Source of the DNA: Gambelia wislizenii
Lineage: Eukaryota; Chordata; Lepidosauria; Squamata; Crotaphytidae
Direction of reading: 5' to 3'
NCBI GenBank assembly: GCA_030847615.1
Contig: JAUMIR010000004.1
Span: 70,401,001 to 70,465,000, forward strand
Length of the DNA stretch: 64,000 nt
Position 1 is the first letter of the stretch; every line of letters begins with the position of its first letter. The notes under the pieces were generated by a model that was not told the origin of the DNA, did no database searches, and saw nothing but the letters and a program-made list of their open reading frames with translations. A program made the position numbers and the translations under genes. Of the stretch, positions 33,040-43,316 are shown one piece after another.

Positions 33040-34676
33040 AAAAGAAGGAGAAGCATCAATAGATGACAGATTAATTTATTCAAACAGTTAAGAACAGAAA
33101 AGAACCAAAAGTAAAAGGTAACAGAAATAGAGTCAGAACCCTGAATGCAACTTCTCAGTGACTTGTGTGCAGGGACAAGAACTACTATAATAATCAATGC
33201 TGAGAATTAGAAAATGACAACAAAAAAGGAAAAACAAGAGATCTCTTCCACTAGATCTGAGAAACCAAAAGGAAATTTGAACCAAGAGGGGGGGATGCTC
33301 TATGATCAAGTAGAAATAAAAAGATGATGGAAAGAATCCAGGAAGAACTATATAAAAAAGATGAAAGGATGGCAGATTCATTCAAGGAAGAACCATTTAA
33401 AGACAAATGTACAATTTTAGAAAGTGAAGGCAAAGCTGCACTCAGAGCACTTGGGAGAAATATAATCGAACAGATGGCATACAAATAGAGCTTCTTCAAG
33501 TTGCAGAGATAAAATCTACTCTAGTTCTAACTAAAATCTGTCAACAAATATGGAAAACAAACAATGGTCCACAAATTGGAAACACTCAATATACTGTACA
33601 TTCCAATCCCCAAGGAAGGGAACACTGGAGATTGCAGTAACCACAGGACCATTGCATTAATAGAGTGAGAAATGCCAGGTTTCCGTGTTCAAGAAAGGAA
33701 GAGGCACTAGGGATCATATTGCAAGCATATGTTAGATAATGGAGCTCACCAAATAATTTCTGAAGGAAGTCAGACTGTGCATTATAGATTATAGCAAAGG
33801 CTGCATTTTAACACCTTGTCTGTTTAACTTGTATGCTGGACGTATCATATGTAAAGCAGGATTAGACATGGAGAAAGGAGGTGTGAAAATTAGGGGAAGA
33901 AACATCAACAGGTTAAGATATGCAAATGACACCATATTACTAGCAGAAAATAGCAGACCTGGAACCCTCGTACTAAAGAAAGTCAAGGAAGAAAGTGCAA
34001 AGCCAGGTTTACAGTTGAACATTGAGAAAACAACCATAATGACCATAGATGATTTACATAACTTTAAAGTAGATGATTAAGACATTGGATTAGTTCAGGA
34101 TCTTCCATACCTTGGCCCAGTTATTAATCAGAATGAAGACTGCAGTCAAGAAATAGAAGACTAGGACTTGGAAAGGTAGCTATGAAGGAACTAGACAAGA
34201 TCCTGAAGTGTAAAGATATATTATTGAATACTAAAGTTAGTATTTCCCATTTCTATGTATGGTTGTAAAAGGTGGATAGTGAAGAAAGCTGATAGGAAGA
34301 AAATCAACTCATTTGAAATGTGGTACTGGAGAAGAGTTCTACAAATATTATGGACTGCTAAAAAGACAAACTAGTGGGTCCTAGAGCAAATCAAGCCTGT
34401 ACTCTCCCTAGAAGCCAAGATGATTACACTGAGACTGTTGTACTTTGGACATATCATGAGAATGTATTACTAGAAAATACAATAATGCTTGGAAAGGTAG
34501 AAGGCAGTAGGAAAAAAGGAAAACAGCATTGCAGATGGATAGACTCAGTCAAGGAAGCCATGGCCCTAAGTCTGCAAGACCTGAGCAGGGCTGCTGATAA
34601 TAGGGTGTCTTGGCGGTCTCTCATTCATAGGGTCACTATAAGTCGAAGTTGATTTGACAGCAGTTAGCAACAACAA
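33040..34676 (+). mobile_element. RTE/Bov-B LINE, 5' truncated, inactive
   Basis: Reverse transcriptase of the Bov-B type in broken frames. KGCILTPCLFNLYA lies at 33797-33838, INRLRYANDTILLAE at about 33907-33951 (YAND where active copies have YADD), and GLQLNIEKTTIM follows. The C-terminus at 34476-34650 reads IMLGKVEGSRKKGKQH and ends IHRVTISR. The 3' end 'cactataagtcgaagttg', with caacaa repeats, resembles the tail of the Sauria SINEs here, as expected if Bov-B machinery mobilised them. The 5' edge is approximate. Confidence 0.85.
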
Positions 34677-35065
34677 ATGCAAAGGGATCTTGCAGCACTT
34701 TTGAGAGGGAGAGAAAGAAGTTTGTAGCATAAGCATTCCTAGGTTTAAGTCTATTTCCTCAGATGTAGTGGAGTGAAGTGATTAAGAACAGACTTTTATA
34801 GCTATGAATGAGCAGGTTTTATGTGTGACTAGCAAAATAAATGCAAAAAGTGGGTATGGTGATGAGGTGACAAGTTCAGTTTTAAAGGTGGTTGTTGTGG
34901 GACAAAGGCAGGAGGAAAGATATTGCCTAAAGCCAAGGTGAGTAGATAAACATATGAATGGTAGAGGGAATTATTGGAATGTAGTGTGATGCTGGTTGGG
35001 AACCAGAAAGGAGATTCAAGATCCTGTTGCATACTGATCCAGACTAACAGGGCTATGTCTTTGAA
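34677..35065 (-). repeat. Unnamed interspersed repeat after the Bov-B LINE
   Basis: Starts 'gggatcttgcagcacttttg' and includes 'gtctatttcctcagatgtag' and 'catactgatccagactaaca', phrases of a common lizard repeat. A relative lies at about 59355-59490. It looks like a reverse SINE-like element with a missing head. Confidence 0.45.
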
Positions 35066-35454
35066 ATCTAATGTATGTCCTGAGGATCTGTTCTGTGTTG
35101 AGAAGTATTAACACAACCCTCTGTTGCTTATATTATTTTGGTTTCATGTAAGTTATTCTCATATGTTCCCACTACTGATTCATATCAACAACTCTACCAT
35201 TTCAGCCTTTTCCAGGAGAATGGTAAAAACTACAGTTAATTATCCTGATTGTGGATTATTTCCATCCCATGCGGGAAAGGGGTGTTTTCTGGTACATTCC
35301 TGCATATGTCTATTCAAAAATAAGTCCCACTGGGTTCAATGGAGCTTGCTCTTGGATAATTGTGGCCTAAAGCTTGATAAGTGTATAATAACCTAGGTGA
35401 CATTGCTAACACAATTCTCTAAAATTATCAGAGATAAATTATTAATCATAGGCT

Positions 35455-35636
35455 TTTCTCTCTCTCCTCTCTCTCTGGCTTTTCTTCGCAAACGAAGATT
35501 CAGGAAGGACTCATCCTGCGCTTTCTGCAAGTGCGCTAATGACTAAAAAGGCCAATCCGAGATAAACAAGTCCGGTTGCAGAAAGCACAGCAGAAGGTCT
35601 CCTTGGGTGATGTTTTTGGGTTGTGATTCTTTCTAT
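35455..35636 (-). mobile_element. LINE 3' end fragment, same family as at 8.8 kb
   Basis: Minus-strand copy that starts with a (CT)n tract, then 'tcttcgcaaacgaagattca', and runs through the finger-coding part to 'gatgtttttgggttgtgatt'. It is better preserved than the other two short copies. It lies 90 bases from the degraded Harbinger MITE. Confidence 0.75.
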
Positions 35637-35726
35637 GACATTATTAATCATAATAACAAACAACTGCTATAAAATTCAGAGGTGCAAACGTCTTTCGTGA
35701 GTAAAAATCGCCAAAATATAACACTC

Positions 35727-35956
35727 AAATGTCCCTGCGGTACCGCAACAGTACCGGCAGGGACGGGAGTCATGCGAAAGGGACGCCCTGCAGCGCAGCA
35801 GCCTCGCAATGTGGCGAGGCTGCTTCCGTTACATTTAAGACGTCCGAAAAAGTCCCAAGAGAGGGACAGCATTGTCCGAAATGGCCCCCTGCCACTCGAC
35901 AGTGTCGTAACTGTTCTGGAGTCTTCTTGCATGGTAAGTCCTGTCTGAAAAAGTCC
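35727..35956. mobile_element. Degraded Harbinger-type MITE
   Basis: CpG-rich island in AT-rich DNA. The right end reads GTCTGAAAAAGTCC, as in the 90 bp palindrome. An internal copy of GTCCGAAAAAGTCC lies at about 35843. The stem CAGCAGCCTCGC with its complement lies at 35796-35825, the same core as the 10.1 kb element. The segment 'gtccgaaatggccccctgcc' resembles the 57.3 kb foldback. The left end and target duplication are not clear, so the copy is rearranged or composite. Confidence 0.65.
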
Positions 35957-36784
35957 ATAGTCTAAAAAGGAACTTTTTAAAGTTTTAGATAGATTGCAAA
36001 TTTCTGCCTTTACAGTGCTTGCATACAAGGCCAGCCAAAGGCATTTTGCTGCCTGAAAGAAAGGACAAGATGCTTCTCACTCTTTGATGTACAGAATCCA
36101 ACTGGGCTACCAACTGAATATTATTTAATATTAATTATTGATTATTTTATATTTAAACTTATTTTGTAGCCTTCCTTGCATCTGAGTAGCTAGCAAGTCT
36201 GGGATAGTACAGCCAGGCTACATGGCATTCACAGATCTGTAATTCAATAGAAGGTAATGGCAACAGGAAGGGGAGGTCTAATGAAGAACAACCAAATGAA
36301 TGGTACATCTGCTAAGCCATGCCCCCAGCATCTGCCACCTGAGGCTGTTCCTGGCCCTGATGGACATCATGGCATCTTTAAATTAGGAACAGTGAAAGCT
36401 AGCAGGGAAATCTACCCTGTAACAAAACTATTTGCCAGCAGCAAATCTAGCCCAAACCTCAGCTCTATGTGATGACAGAGATGTGACCATAAATGGCAAA
36501 ATACTCACGAGAGGCTTGAACATGAAGTCAAGAAGAAGAGTTATTTATCACTGCCAGCCATTAGTCTGGTCAAAATCTCTCTCTCTCTGATACACACATG
36601 TAGTTGGTTTCCCCAGTTTTCAGGACAACTCTTCCCACAAGGTTTGGTATGGCCAAAAAACTACCTTGGGACTAATTAGGCTTTAATCAAGAGTGTCACC
36701 TTTGACCAACATTGTAAAGCTTAATTGGTACAAACAATCCAGGAAGAAATATCTGTTGCATATTGGCAGATCAGGCACCCTAGG
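35957..36784. other. No gene seen
   Basis: AT-rich. 36170-36480 shares wording with 37760-38035 ('catggcattcacag', 'aatctagcccaaa'/'aagtctagtccaaa', 'ctatgtgat'), so the two are diverged copies of one repeat. Confidence 0.55.
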
Positions 36785-36872
36785 TCAGGGCCACTATGGG
36801 GAACTACAACTGCCAGTATACCTCAGCCAGCATGACCAATCGTCAGGGAATATTGGAAGGTGTAGTCTAAGA
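36785..36872. mobile_element. hAT-like MITE fragment
   Basis: 'ggaactacaactgccagtat' and 'tcagggaatattggaaggtg': the middle of the same family. Confidence 0.55.
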
Positions 36873-37134
36873 ATTATTTACTTATTTATTAAAATATTTA
36901 CATCTCACTCTGTATCTAAAGAGGTCAAGTCAGCATACCATAAAATCAACATAATCAATCTAAAGCAAAAGTAAAGAATCAAAATATCTCAAAAGGCTAA
37001 AAAATAATAACTGTTTAACGCATTGAAAGAAGACAGATTAAAACCAGTTAAAATACTTAAAAACAATTCAAAGCCTTGCACATGTGTGAATCTGTATAAA
37101 ACCAGTATAAATCCCAAAATATATGGAGGGTAAG

Positions 37135-37327
37135 GAGCCAGTGTGGCATAGTGGTTTGAGTGTTGGACTGCGACTCTGGAAACCAAGGTTTGAATCCTCA
37201 CTCACCCAGGAAAACCCACTGCGTGACCTTGAACAAGTCACATATTCTCAGCCTCAGAAAACCACATGATGGGTTTGCCTTAGGGTCACCATAAGTCTGA
37301 AATTATGTGAAGGCACATGACAACAAG
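37135..37327 (+). mobile_element. Sauria-type SINE
   Basis: Forward copy: head 'gagccagtgtggcatagtgg', A-box region 'tagtggtttgag', B-box region 'ggtttgaatcc', tail 'ataagtctgaaattatgtga' with caacaa. About 30 bases of the body are missing. Confidence 0.9.
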
Positions 37328-37336
37328 TGTTTGAGG

Positions 37337-37558
37337 GAGAACCAGCATGGTGTAGTGGTTTGAGTGTTGGACTACAACTCTGGAAACTAGGGTTCAAATC
37401 CCCACTTGGCCATGGAAATCCACTGGGTGGCCTTGGGCAAGTCACACACTCTCAGCCTCTGAGGGAAGCAAAGGCACACACCCCCCTGAACAAATCTTGC
37501 CAAGAAAAGCCCATGATAGGTTCATTTTAGGAACACCGTAAGTCTGAAGGGACAGCTT
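37337..37558 (+). mobile_element. Sauria-type SINE
   Basis: Forward copy, arranged head to tail behind the copy at 37135: head 'agaaccagcatggtgtagtg', B-box region 'gggttcaaatccccac', body 'gaacaaatcttgccaagaaa'. The tail is truncated. Confidence 0.9.
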
Positions 37559-38229
37559 ATATTCTAAATGACTGTCTAGGGCAGAGGTGTGGAATTATTT
37601 TGGAGTTTAAGGGGCTGGATACCTCTTCCACAGTCCAATAGCTGAAAGCCATTGCTGTTGTCATCATCGCATACAAAGAAAATCCTTGATCCTGCAATTT
37701 CTTTAAAAGTAGTGATTGATAATATTTTCCGCTACACTCAAGGAGCAAGCTCGTCTAAGTATTATGGTCAGACAACATGGCATTCACAGCTCTGTTATTC
37801 AACAGAAGGAAATGGTGGCAGGAGAGAGATCTATTGAGGTACAATCAAAGGAATAGTACTGCTGCCCACCCATGCCCTTAGCATCTTCTGCCTGAGCTTA
37901 TTGGCCTTGCTTGGGCTTATGGCATCTTTAAATTAGAAGGAAAGGAATAGTTAAAACTAGCAGGCTAATCTCCCCCTGTGACAAAGCTATTTGGCAGCAG
38001 CAAGTCTAGTCCAAACTCCATCACTATGTGATAGTGTTGTGGAGGGGAGTCTCTGCTGACCCAGCCCACCCCCCAGTACCCTCAACATGTTGCCTGAGCT
38101 GATTGCCTGGTGGCTGCATTTGACTGTATATTATGTCTAGCTTTACTAACATTGTAATGGAACTTTTTGACATTACCTGCCCTCCCTCCGTGTGACTCAC
38201 ATAGAATATAAGACCATGAAAAGGAAATA
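37559..38229. other. No gene seen; second copy of the 36.2 kb repeat
   Basis: 37760-38035 repeats the order of 36215-36480. The rest looks unique. Confidence 0.55.
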
Positions 38230-38763
38230 CAGTCATCCCTCCACATTCATGGGGGTTAGAGTCTTGAGATCCCTGCGAATGTGGAAAAAACGTGAATAAA
38301 AAATGCTGCTCCTGCGACCCCCACCCCCGAGGGAGTGAGGCATGGGAGGGTGTCTGGTCAGCCTGGCCAGCCTCTCTGCAAGCCTTCCTGAGGGGACTCC
38401 GAGCCTTTAGAAGCCCCAGAGCCCGCTTAGGAAGGCTGGGGAAGGCAGCAGGCGGGCAGGCGGGAGGTTGCCCTGCCTCTCCCTGGCCTTCCTGAGTGGA
38501 CTTCGGGGCTTAGAAGCCCCAGAGCCCACTTAGGAAGGCCGGGGAAGGCAGCGGTTGGGTGGGAGGGAGGCTGCCCTGCCTCACCCCGGCCTTCCTGAAT
38601 GGACTTTGGGGCTTTGAAGCCCCACAGCTGCCTCTGGAAGGCTGGGGAAGGCACAGGCAGGAGGTTGCCCCACCTCTCGCCAGCCTTCCCGAAGGGGCTC
38701 AGGGCTAAACCGTGAATAATCAAAACTGCGAGTGTGAAAGCCGCAAATGTGGAGGGGCAACTG
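38230..38763. mobile_element. Second Tigger-type element carrying a GC-rich minisatellite
   Basis: Starts CAGTCATCCCTCCACATTC and ends in GTGGAGGGGCAACTG; TA lies on both sides. The interior (about 38320-38700) holds three or more GC-rich units of about 110-130 bases around 'ggccttcctgagtgg', 'ggggctt.gaagcccc' and 'aggaaggccggggaaggc'. The ends match the 2.1-3.6 kb element closely, but the repeat unit is different, so each expanded on its own. Confidence 0.82.
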
Positions 38764-39221
38764 TATTTGAAAATAAAGTCAAGTTCAAAACCTGCTACAT
38801 TTATTGTTTTAAAGTGGGGGGAGGATGGAGGACAGCTGCCCTACCCTCTTCCTGCAAAATGTTAGGGAGTTTTCCTAAGGTACCATGCAAAGTTGAGTTG
38901 CAAAAGGCATGGGAGGTCCTACATTGTATCAGGACATTAGACTGTCCTCTTCTAGTTCATTTCCCTGTCAGGGGGCATTACACCCAATGGTACCAGAGGA
39001 AGAGTTGAGAAAGCAAGACTTTCTCCATAGGCTCATTTGATATTCTATTATTTATCTTCATAATGTAACATTCTGAAATAGCTGATGCCTTTATTTTGTT
39101 TATTTTCCACATCTCTTTCCACCTCTTTTCCCTATAGTATCCTCTCTCTTTGATTAGAAGTGGTTACATTAAGTAGCAAACTACTTTTAGTGTTTTTGCA
39201 GAAAGATGTTATATAAATTTA
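38764..39221. other. No gene seen
   Basis: Unique-looking AT-rich sequence between the minisatellite-bearing Tigger element and a worn SINE. Confidence 0.5.
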
Positions 39222-39385
39222 TTAACATCCCCTGCTCAGCCACTGAAACCCAGATGTGATCTTGGGCAAATCAAACTCTCCCAGCCTGCGAAGAAGGCAA
39301 TCCTCCTTTGATTGAATTGTGCCAAGAAAATAATATGATAGGATCACTATACACTGAAGTATACTTGCATAACAACAACAAAGTA
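39222..39385 (+). mobile_element. Sauria-type SINE, worn
   Basis: Forward, diverged copy lacking the tRNA-like head: 'ctgctcagccactgaaaccc', 'gtgccaagaaaa', and a 'cataacaacaacaaag' tail. It lies just before the CR1 LINE. Confidence 0.65.
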
Positions 39386-39568
39386 AATAATATCTAGAGT
39401 AGATTCATTTGAGTTAGTGCTCATTTGGAAGAATTATAAAGACCTATCCCCAGTACAAAAATGTGCATTCAAAGGAGGAAGAAAGTCCAGCAGCTGGAGA
39501 CACAAGTAGCTACACTTCAATAGATTTGTGAGCGAGAGGCTTTCCTGGACAGAAGAGAACAAACAGTC

Positions 39569-40312
39569 TTGGACGGGGACCACACAGAGGAAGTGGCTGA
39601 AGAGGAGAGGGTCACTTCACAGACACAGGAAGTAGATAGCTGGAGGAATGTCACACACAGAACAAGAAAATCCAGGGATTCTTTGAGCCGCTTGCAGCTA
39701 CAGAATCGATTCAAAGCCCCCTCTCTTATCAAGGACAACGAGGAAGAACAGCATGGACAGACTTCAGGGGCAGAGCAGGGGACCTTGAGAGTACCACCGC
39801 AAGGAACAGCAGCTGCGAAGCCTTGGTGGAGGCGTGTGGTGGTGGCGGGGGACTCCTTGCTGTGGGATAAAGAAGCAGTGGTTTGTGGGCCTGACAAGAT
39901 GTCTTGGGAGGTGTGTTGTCTCACTGGGGCAAAGATCCGTGATGTGACCGAGAAGCTGACAAGACTGGTCAAGCCTACGGATCATTACCCCTTCCTTTTG
40001 GTCCATGTGGGAACCAATGATACTGCAAGGCATAGCTTTCCGAAGATCAGAAGAGATTATGAGGCTCTGGAGAGGAAGCTGAAAGAAATGGATGCACAGG
40101 TTGTCATCTCGTCTCTTCTGCCAGCTGAAGGGCATGGTCCAGGAAGGGAGAGGAAAATAGCCGACGTAAACAACTGGCTACGTAGATGGTGTTGCCGAGA
40201 ACAATTTGGATTCACGGGCTGCGATTCCATGAGGGGGGACTTCTGGCAAGAGATGGGGTGCATCTCACGACAGTTGGCAGAAACATTTTTGCCTACAGTC
40301 TCAAGAATTTGA
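39569..40312 (+). pseudogene. CR1 ORF1 protein with SGNH-type esterase domain (5' damaged)
   Basis: Open frame of 247 codons inside the CR1 LINE. The first 80 residues are charged and low in complexity. A hydrolase-like domain follows, with the GDS block (VVAGDSLL, about residue 92) and the HVGTND block (about residue 146), the signature pair of the SGNH/GDSL esterase fold known from CR1 ORF1 proteins. Its role in retrotransposition is thought to involve RNA or lipid binding. The frame extends upstream without a methionine until a stop near 39520, so the original start was further 5'. ORF2 begins just downstream at 40338. Confidence 0.8.
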
Positions 40313-40337
40313 TCAGGAGGGGTTTAAACTGAGTCAT

Positions 40338-42494
40338 ATGGGGGAGGGAGATAGTATTCTGGAAGGCAAAAGGGCTGTAGAAAATAGTCAAACTGTCATA
40401 GAGGAAACAAGGCAAACAGCGCAAGGACCCAACAGTGGGAGGCAAAAAAACTTGCACAGGCAAAAAGTAAAGGGAACACATGGTCTTAGATGTCTCTACA
40501 CTAATGCACAGAGCATGGGAAATAAGCAAGATGAACTCCTAGCACTACAAAACAAATATGATATAATACGCATTACTGAAACCTGGTGGGATGAGTTGCA
40601 TGACTGGAATGTAGCAATAGAGGAGTATAACCTTTATAAGAGAAACAAGCCAAACAGGAAAGGAGGAGGAATAGCATTATATGTCAGGGATATTTATACC
40701 AGTGAAGAGATCCATGACATCAATACTGGAAGCCAGGTGGAGAGCATCTGGATAAAAATTAAAGGGGAGGGAAACAACAGGGATGTTATTGTGGGATTCT
40801 ACTACAGACCCCCAAGTCAGATGGAGGAATTGGATGATGCCTTTCTAGAACAGATGAACACACACGCAGAAAGGAGAGATGTAGTAGTGATGGGTGACTT
40901 CAATATTTGTTGGCAATCTAACTCAACCAAAACTTCAAGGTCAAACAAATTCCTTACTTGCCTGGAAGACAATTTCATGGTCTAAAAGGTGGAAAAGGCA
41001 ACAAGGGGGGTCAGCTATTTTAGATCTGATCCTAACCAACAGGGATGACTGGTTAATGGGGTGCAAGTGGTGGGATCCTTAGGTGAGAGTGATCATATTC
41101 TCCTGGAGTTTGTTATACAATGGAAAGGAGAAGCCAGGCATAGTCAGACATGCATTCTTGACTTTTGGCGAGCTGATTTCAATAAACTCAGGGAAATACT
41201 GGGGGTGATCCCATGGTCAGGAATACTAAAAGAGAAGAGACCTCAAGACGGATGGGACTTTCTCAAAAGGGAGATACTGAAGGCACAATTTCAAACAGTA
41301 CCAATGAGGAAGAAAAATGGGAGGCGTCTCAAGAAACCAGGATGGATGACTAAAGAACTTTCAATGGAGCTAAGTTTTAAACGGAACATGTATAGGAAAT
41401 GGAAAAAGGGGGAATCACCAAAGAAGAATTCAAATAGATAGCGAACACGTGTAGGAGTAAAGTCAGAGAAGCTAAAGTGCAGAATGAGCTCAGGCTTGCT
41501 AGGGAGGTTAAGAACAATAAAAAGGGTTTTTTTGGGGGTATGTCCGCAGCAAAAGGAGGAAGAAGGAAATGGTAGGGCCACTACGCGGAGAAGATGGCAA
41601 AACTCAACACCTTCTTTGCCTCAGTGTTTTCAGAAAAGGAAAAGGAGGACCAACCTGAGGACAATGGAAAAGAGGACACAATAGGGGAAATCCAGCACAG
41701 AATAAGCAAAGAGGTAGTACAGGAATACCTTCTTAATCTAAATGAATTTAAATCTCCAGGACCAGATGAACTACATCCAAGAGTATTAAAAGAGCTGCCA
41801 AATGTAATCTCAGAGCCATTGGCAATAATCTTTGAGAACTCCTGGACAACAGGAGAAGTCCCAGCAGACTGGAAGAGGGCAAATGTTGTCCCCATCTTCA
41901 AAAAGGATAAAAAAAGAGGATCCCAACAATTATCGTCTAATTAGTCTGACATCAATACCAGGGAAGATTCTAGAGCAGATCATTAAACAGAGAGTCTGTG
42001 AACATTTAGAAGGCAATGCCATAATCACAAAAAGTCAACATGGGTTTCAGAGAAACAAGTCATGCCAGACTAATTTGATCTCTTCTTTTTTTGATAAAAT
42101 TACCAGCTTGGTAGATGAAGGGAACGCTGTGGATATTGCATACCTTGATTTCAGTAAGGCCTTTGACAAGGTTCCCCATGACATTCTTGCAAACAAGCTT
42201 GTAAAATATGGGCTAGACAAGTTAACTGTTAAATGGATTTGTAATTGGTTGACTGGCCGAACCCAAAGGGTGCTCAGCAGTGGCTCCTCTTCGTCTTGGA
42301 AAGATGTGACCAGTGGGGTGCCACAGGGTTCTGTCCTGGGCCCAGTGCTATTCAACATCTTTATCAATGACTTGGATGAGGGAATTAGGGGCATACTTAT
42401 CAAAGTTGCAGATGACACCAAATTAGGAGGAGTAGCTAATACCCTAGAGGACAGGATCAAAATTCAAAATGACCTGGAGAGCTGGGTGAAATAG
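40338..42494 (+). pseudogene. CR1 ORF2 remnant: endonuclease and reverse transcriptase
   Basis: Fossil of the CR1 polyprotein in several frames. 40338-40985 is the apurinic-like endonuclease: TNAQS, TETWWDE, YYRPP and VMGDFN are recognisable. GESDH follows at about 41082 in another frame. The reverse transcriptase spans about 41594-42494, with [28 protein letters not shown] and the catalytic region reading VADDTKLGG. Usual CR1 copies have FADD, so F is replaced by V here. The stretch after GDFN is a few residues shorter than the usual CR1 form. Several stops and frameshifts separate the pieces, so no functional protein is made. Confidence 0.9.
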
Positions 42495-43316
42495 ACTGGA
42501 GAGCTGGGCTGGATAGCTGGGCGAAAGCTAACAAAATGAAATTCAATACGGAGAAATGTAAGGTACTGCACTTAGGGCGGAAAAATGAAATGCATAGATA
42601 TAGGATGGGAGAGACCTGGCTGAACGAGACTATGTGTTAAAGGGATCTAGGAGTCCTAGTAGACCACAAGTTGAACATGAGCCAATAGTGTGATGCGGCA
42701 GCTAAAAAGGCCAATGCAATTTTGGGCTGCATCAATAGAAGTATAGTGTCTAGATCGAGAGAAGTAATAGTGCCGCTCTATTCTGCCTTGGTCAGACCTC
42801 ACCTAGAATACTGTGTCCAGTTCTGGGTACCACAATTCTAAAAGGATATTGACAAATTGGAGCATGTCCAGAGAAAGGCAACTAAAATAGTGAAAGGTCT
42901 GGAAACCATGCCTTATGAGGAGAGACTTAGGGAGCTAGGTATGTTTAGCCTGGAAAAAAGAGGGTTAAGAGGCGATATGATAGCCCTGTTTAAGTATTTG
43001 AAGGGGTGTCACGTTGAGGATGGAGCAGGCTTGTTTTCTGCTGCTCCAGAGACTGGAACATGGAGCAACGGATGCAAGCTCCTGGAACAGAGATTCCACC
43101 TCAACATTAGGAGGAACTTTTTGACAATAAGAGCTGTTTGGCAGTGGAACACACTCCCTCGGAGTGTGGTAGGGTCTCCTTCCTTGGAGGTCTTTAAACA
43201 GAGGCTGGATGGCCATCTGTTGGGGATGCTTTGATTGTGATTTCCTGCATGGCAGGGGGTTGGACTGGATGGCCCTTGTGGTCTCTTCCAATTCTATAAT
43301 TCTATGATTCTATGAA

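Larger units (their letters stand above)
39430..43316 (+). mobile_element. CR1 LINE, nearly full length, inactive
   Basis: Non-LTR retrotransposon of the chicken-repeat-1 clade. It carries ORF1, then ORF2 with endonuclease and reverse transcriptase, then a 3' UTR ending in the ATTCTATG repeat tail typical of CR1. The left end is approximate. A coiled-coil-like QQLETQVATLQ segment near 39490 is followed by a stop, so the start of ORF1 is lost or damaged. Stops and frameshifts break ORF2 near 40983, 41443, 41940 and 42492. The copy cannot move itself. It is the most complete element in the window and the likely kind of source for the shorter CR1 tails here. Confidence 0.92.

Noticed and set aside
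35682..35965. Small gene in a CpG-rich patch at 35.7 kb
   Set aside because: Frames are present on both strands. The patch is explained by a damaged Harbinger-type MITE with shared ends and stem.
40293..42460. Minus-strand frames across the CR1 LINE
   Set aside because: Shadows of the plus-strand LINE reading frames.
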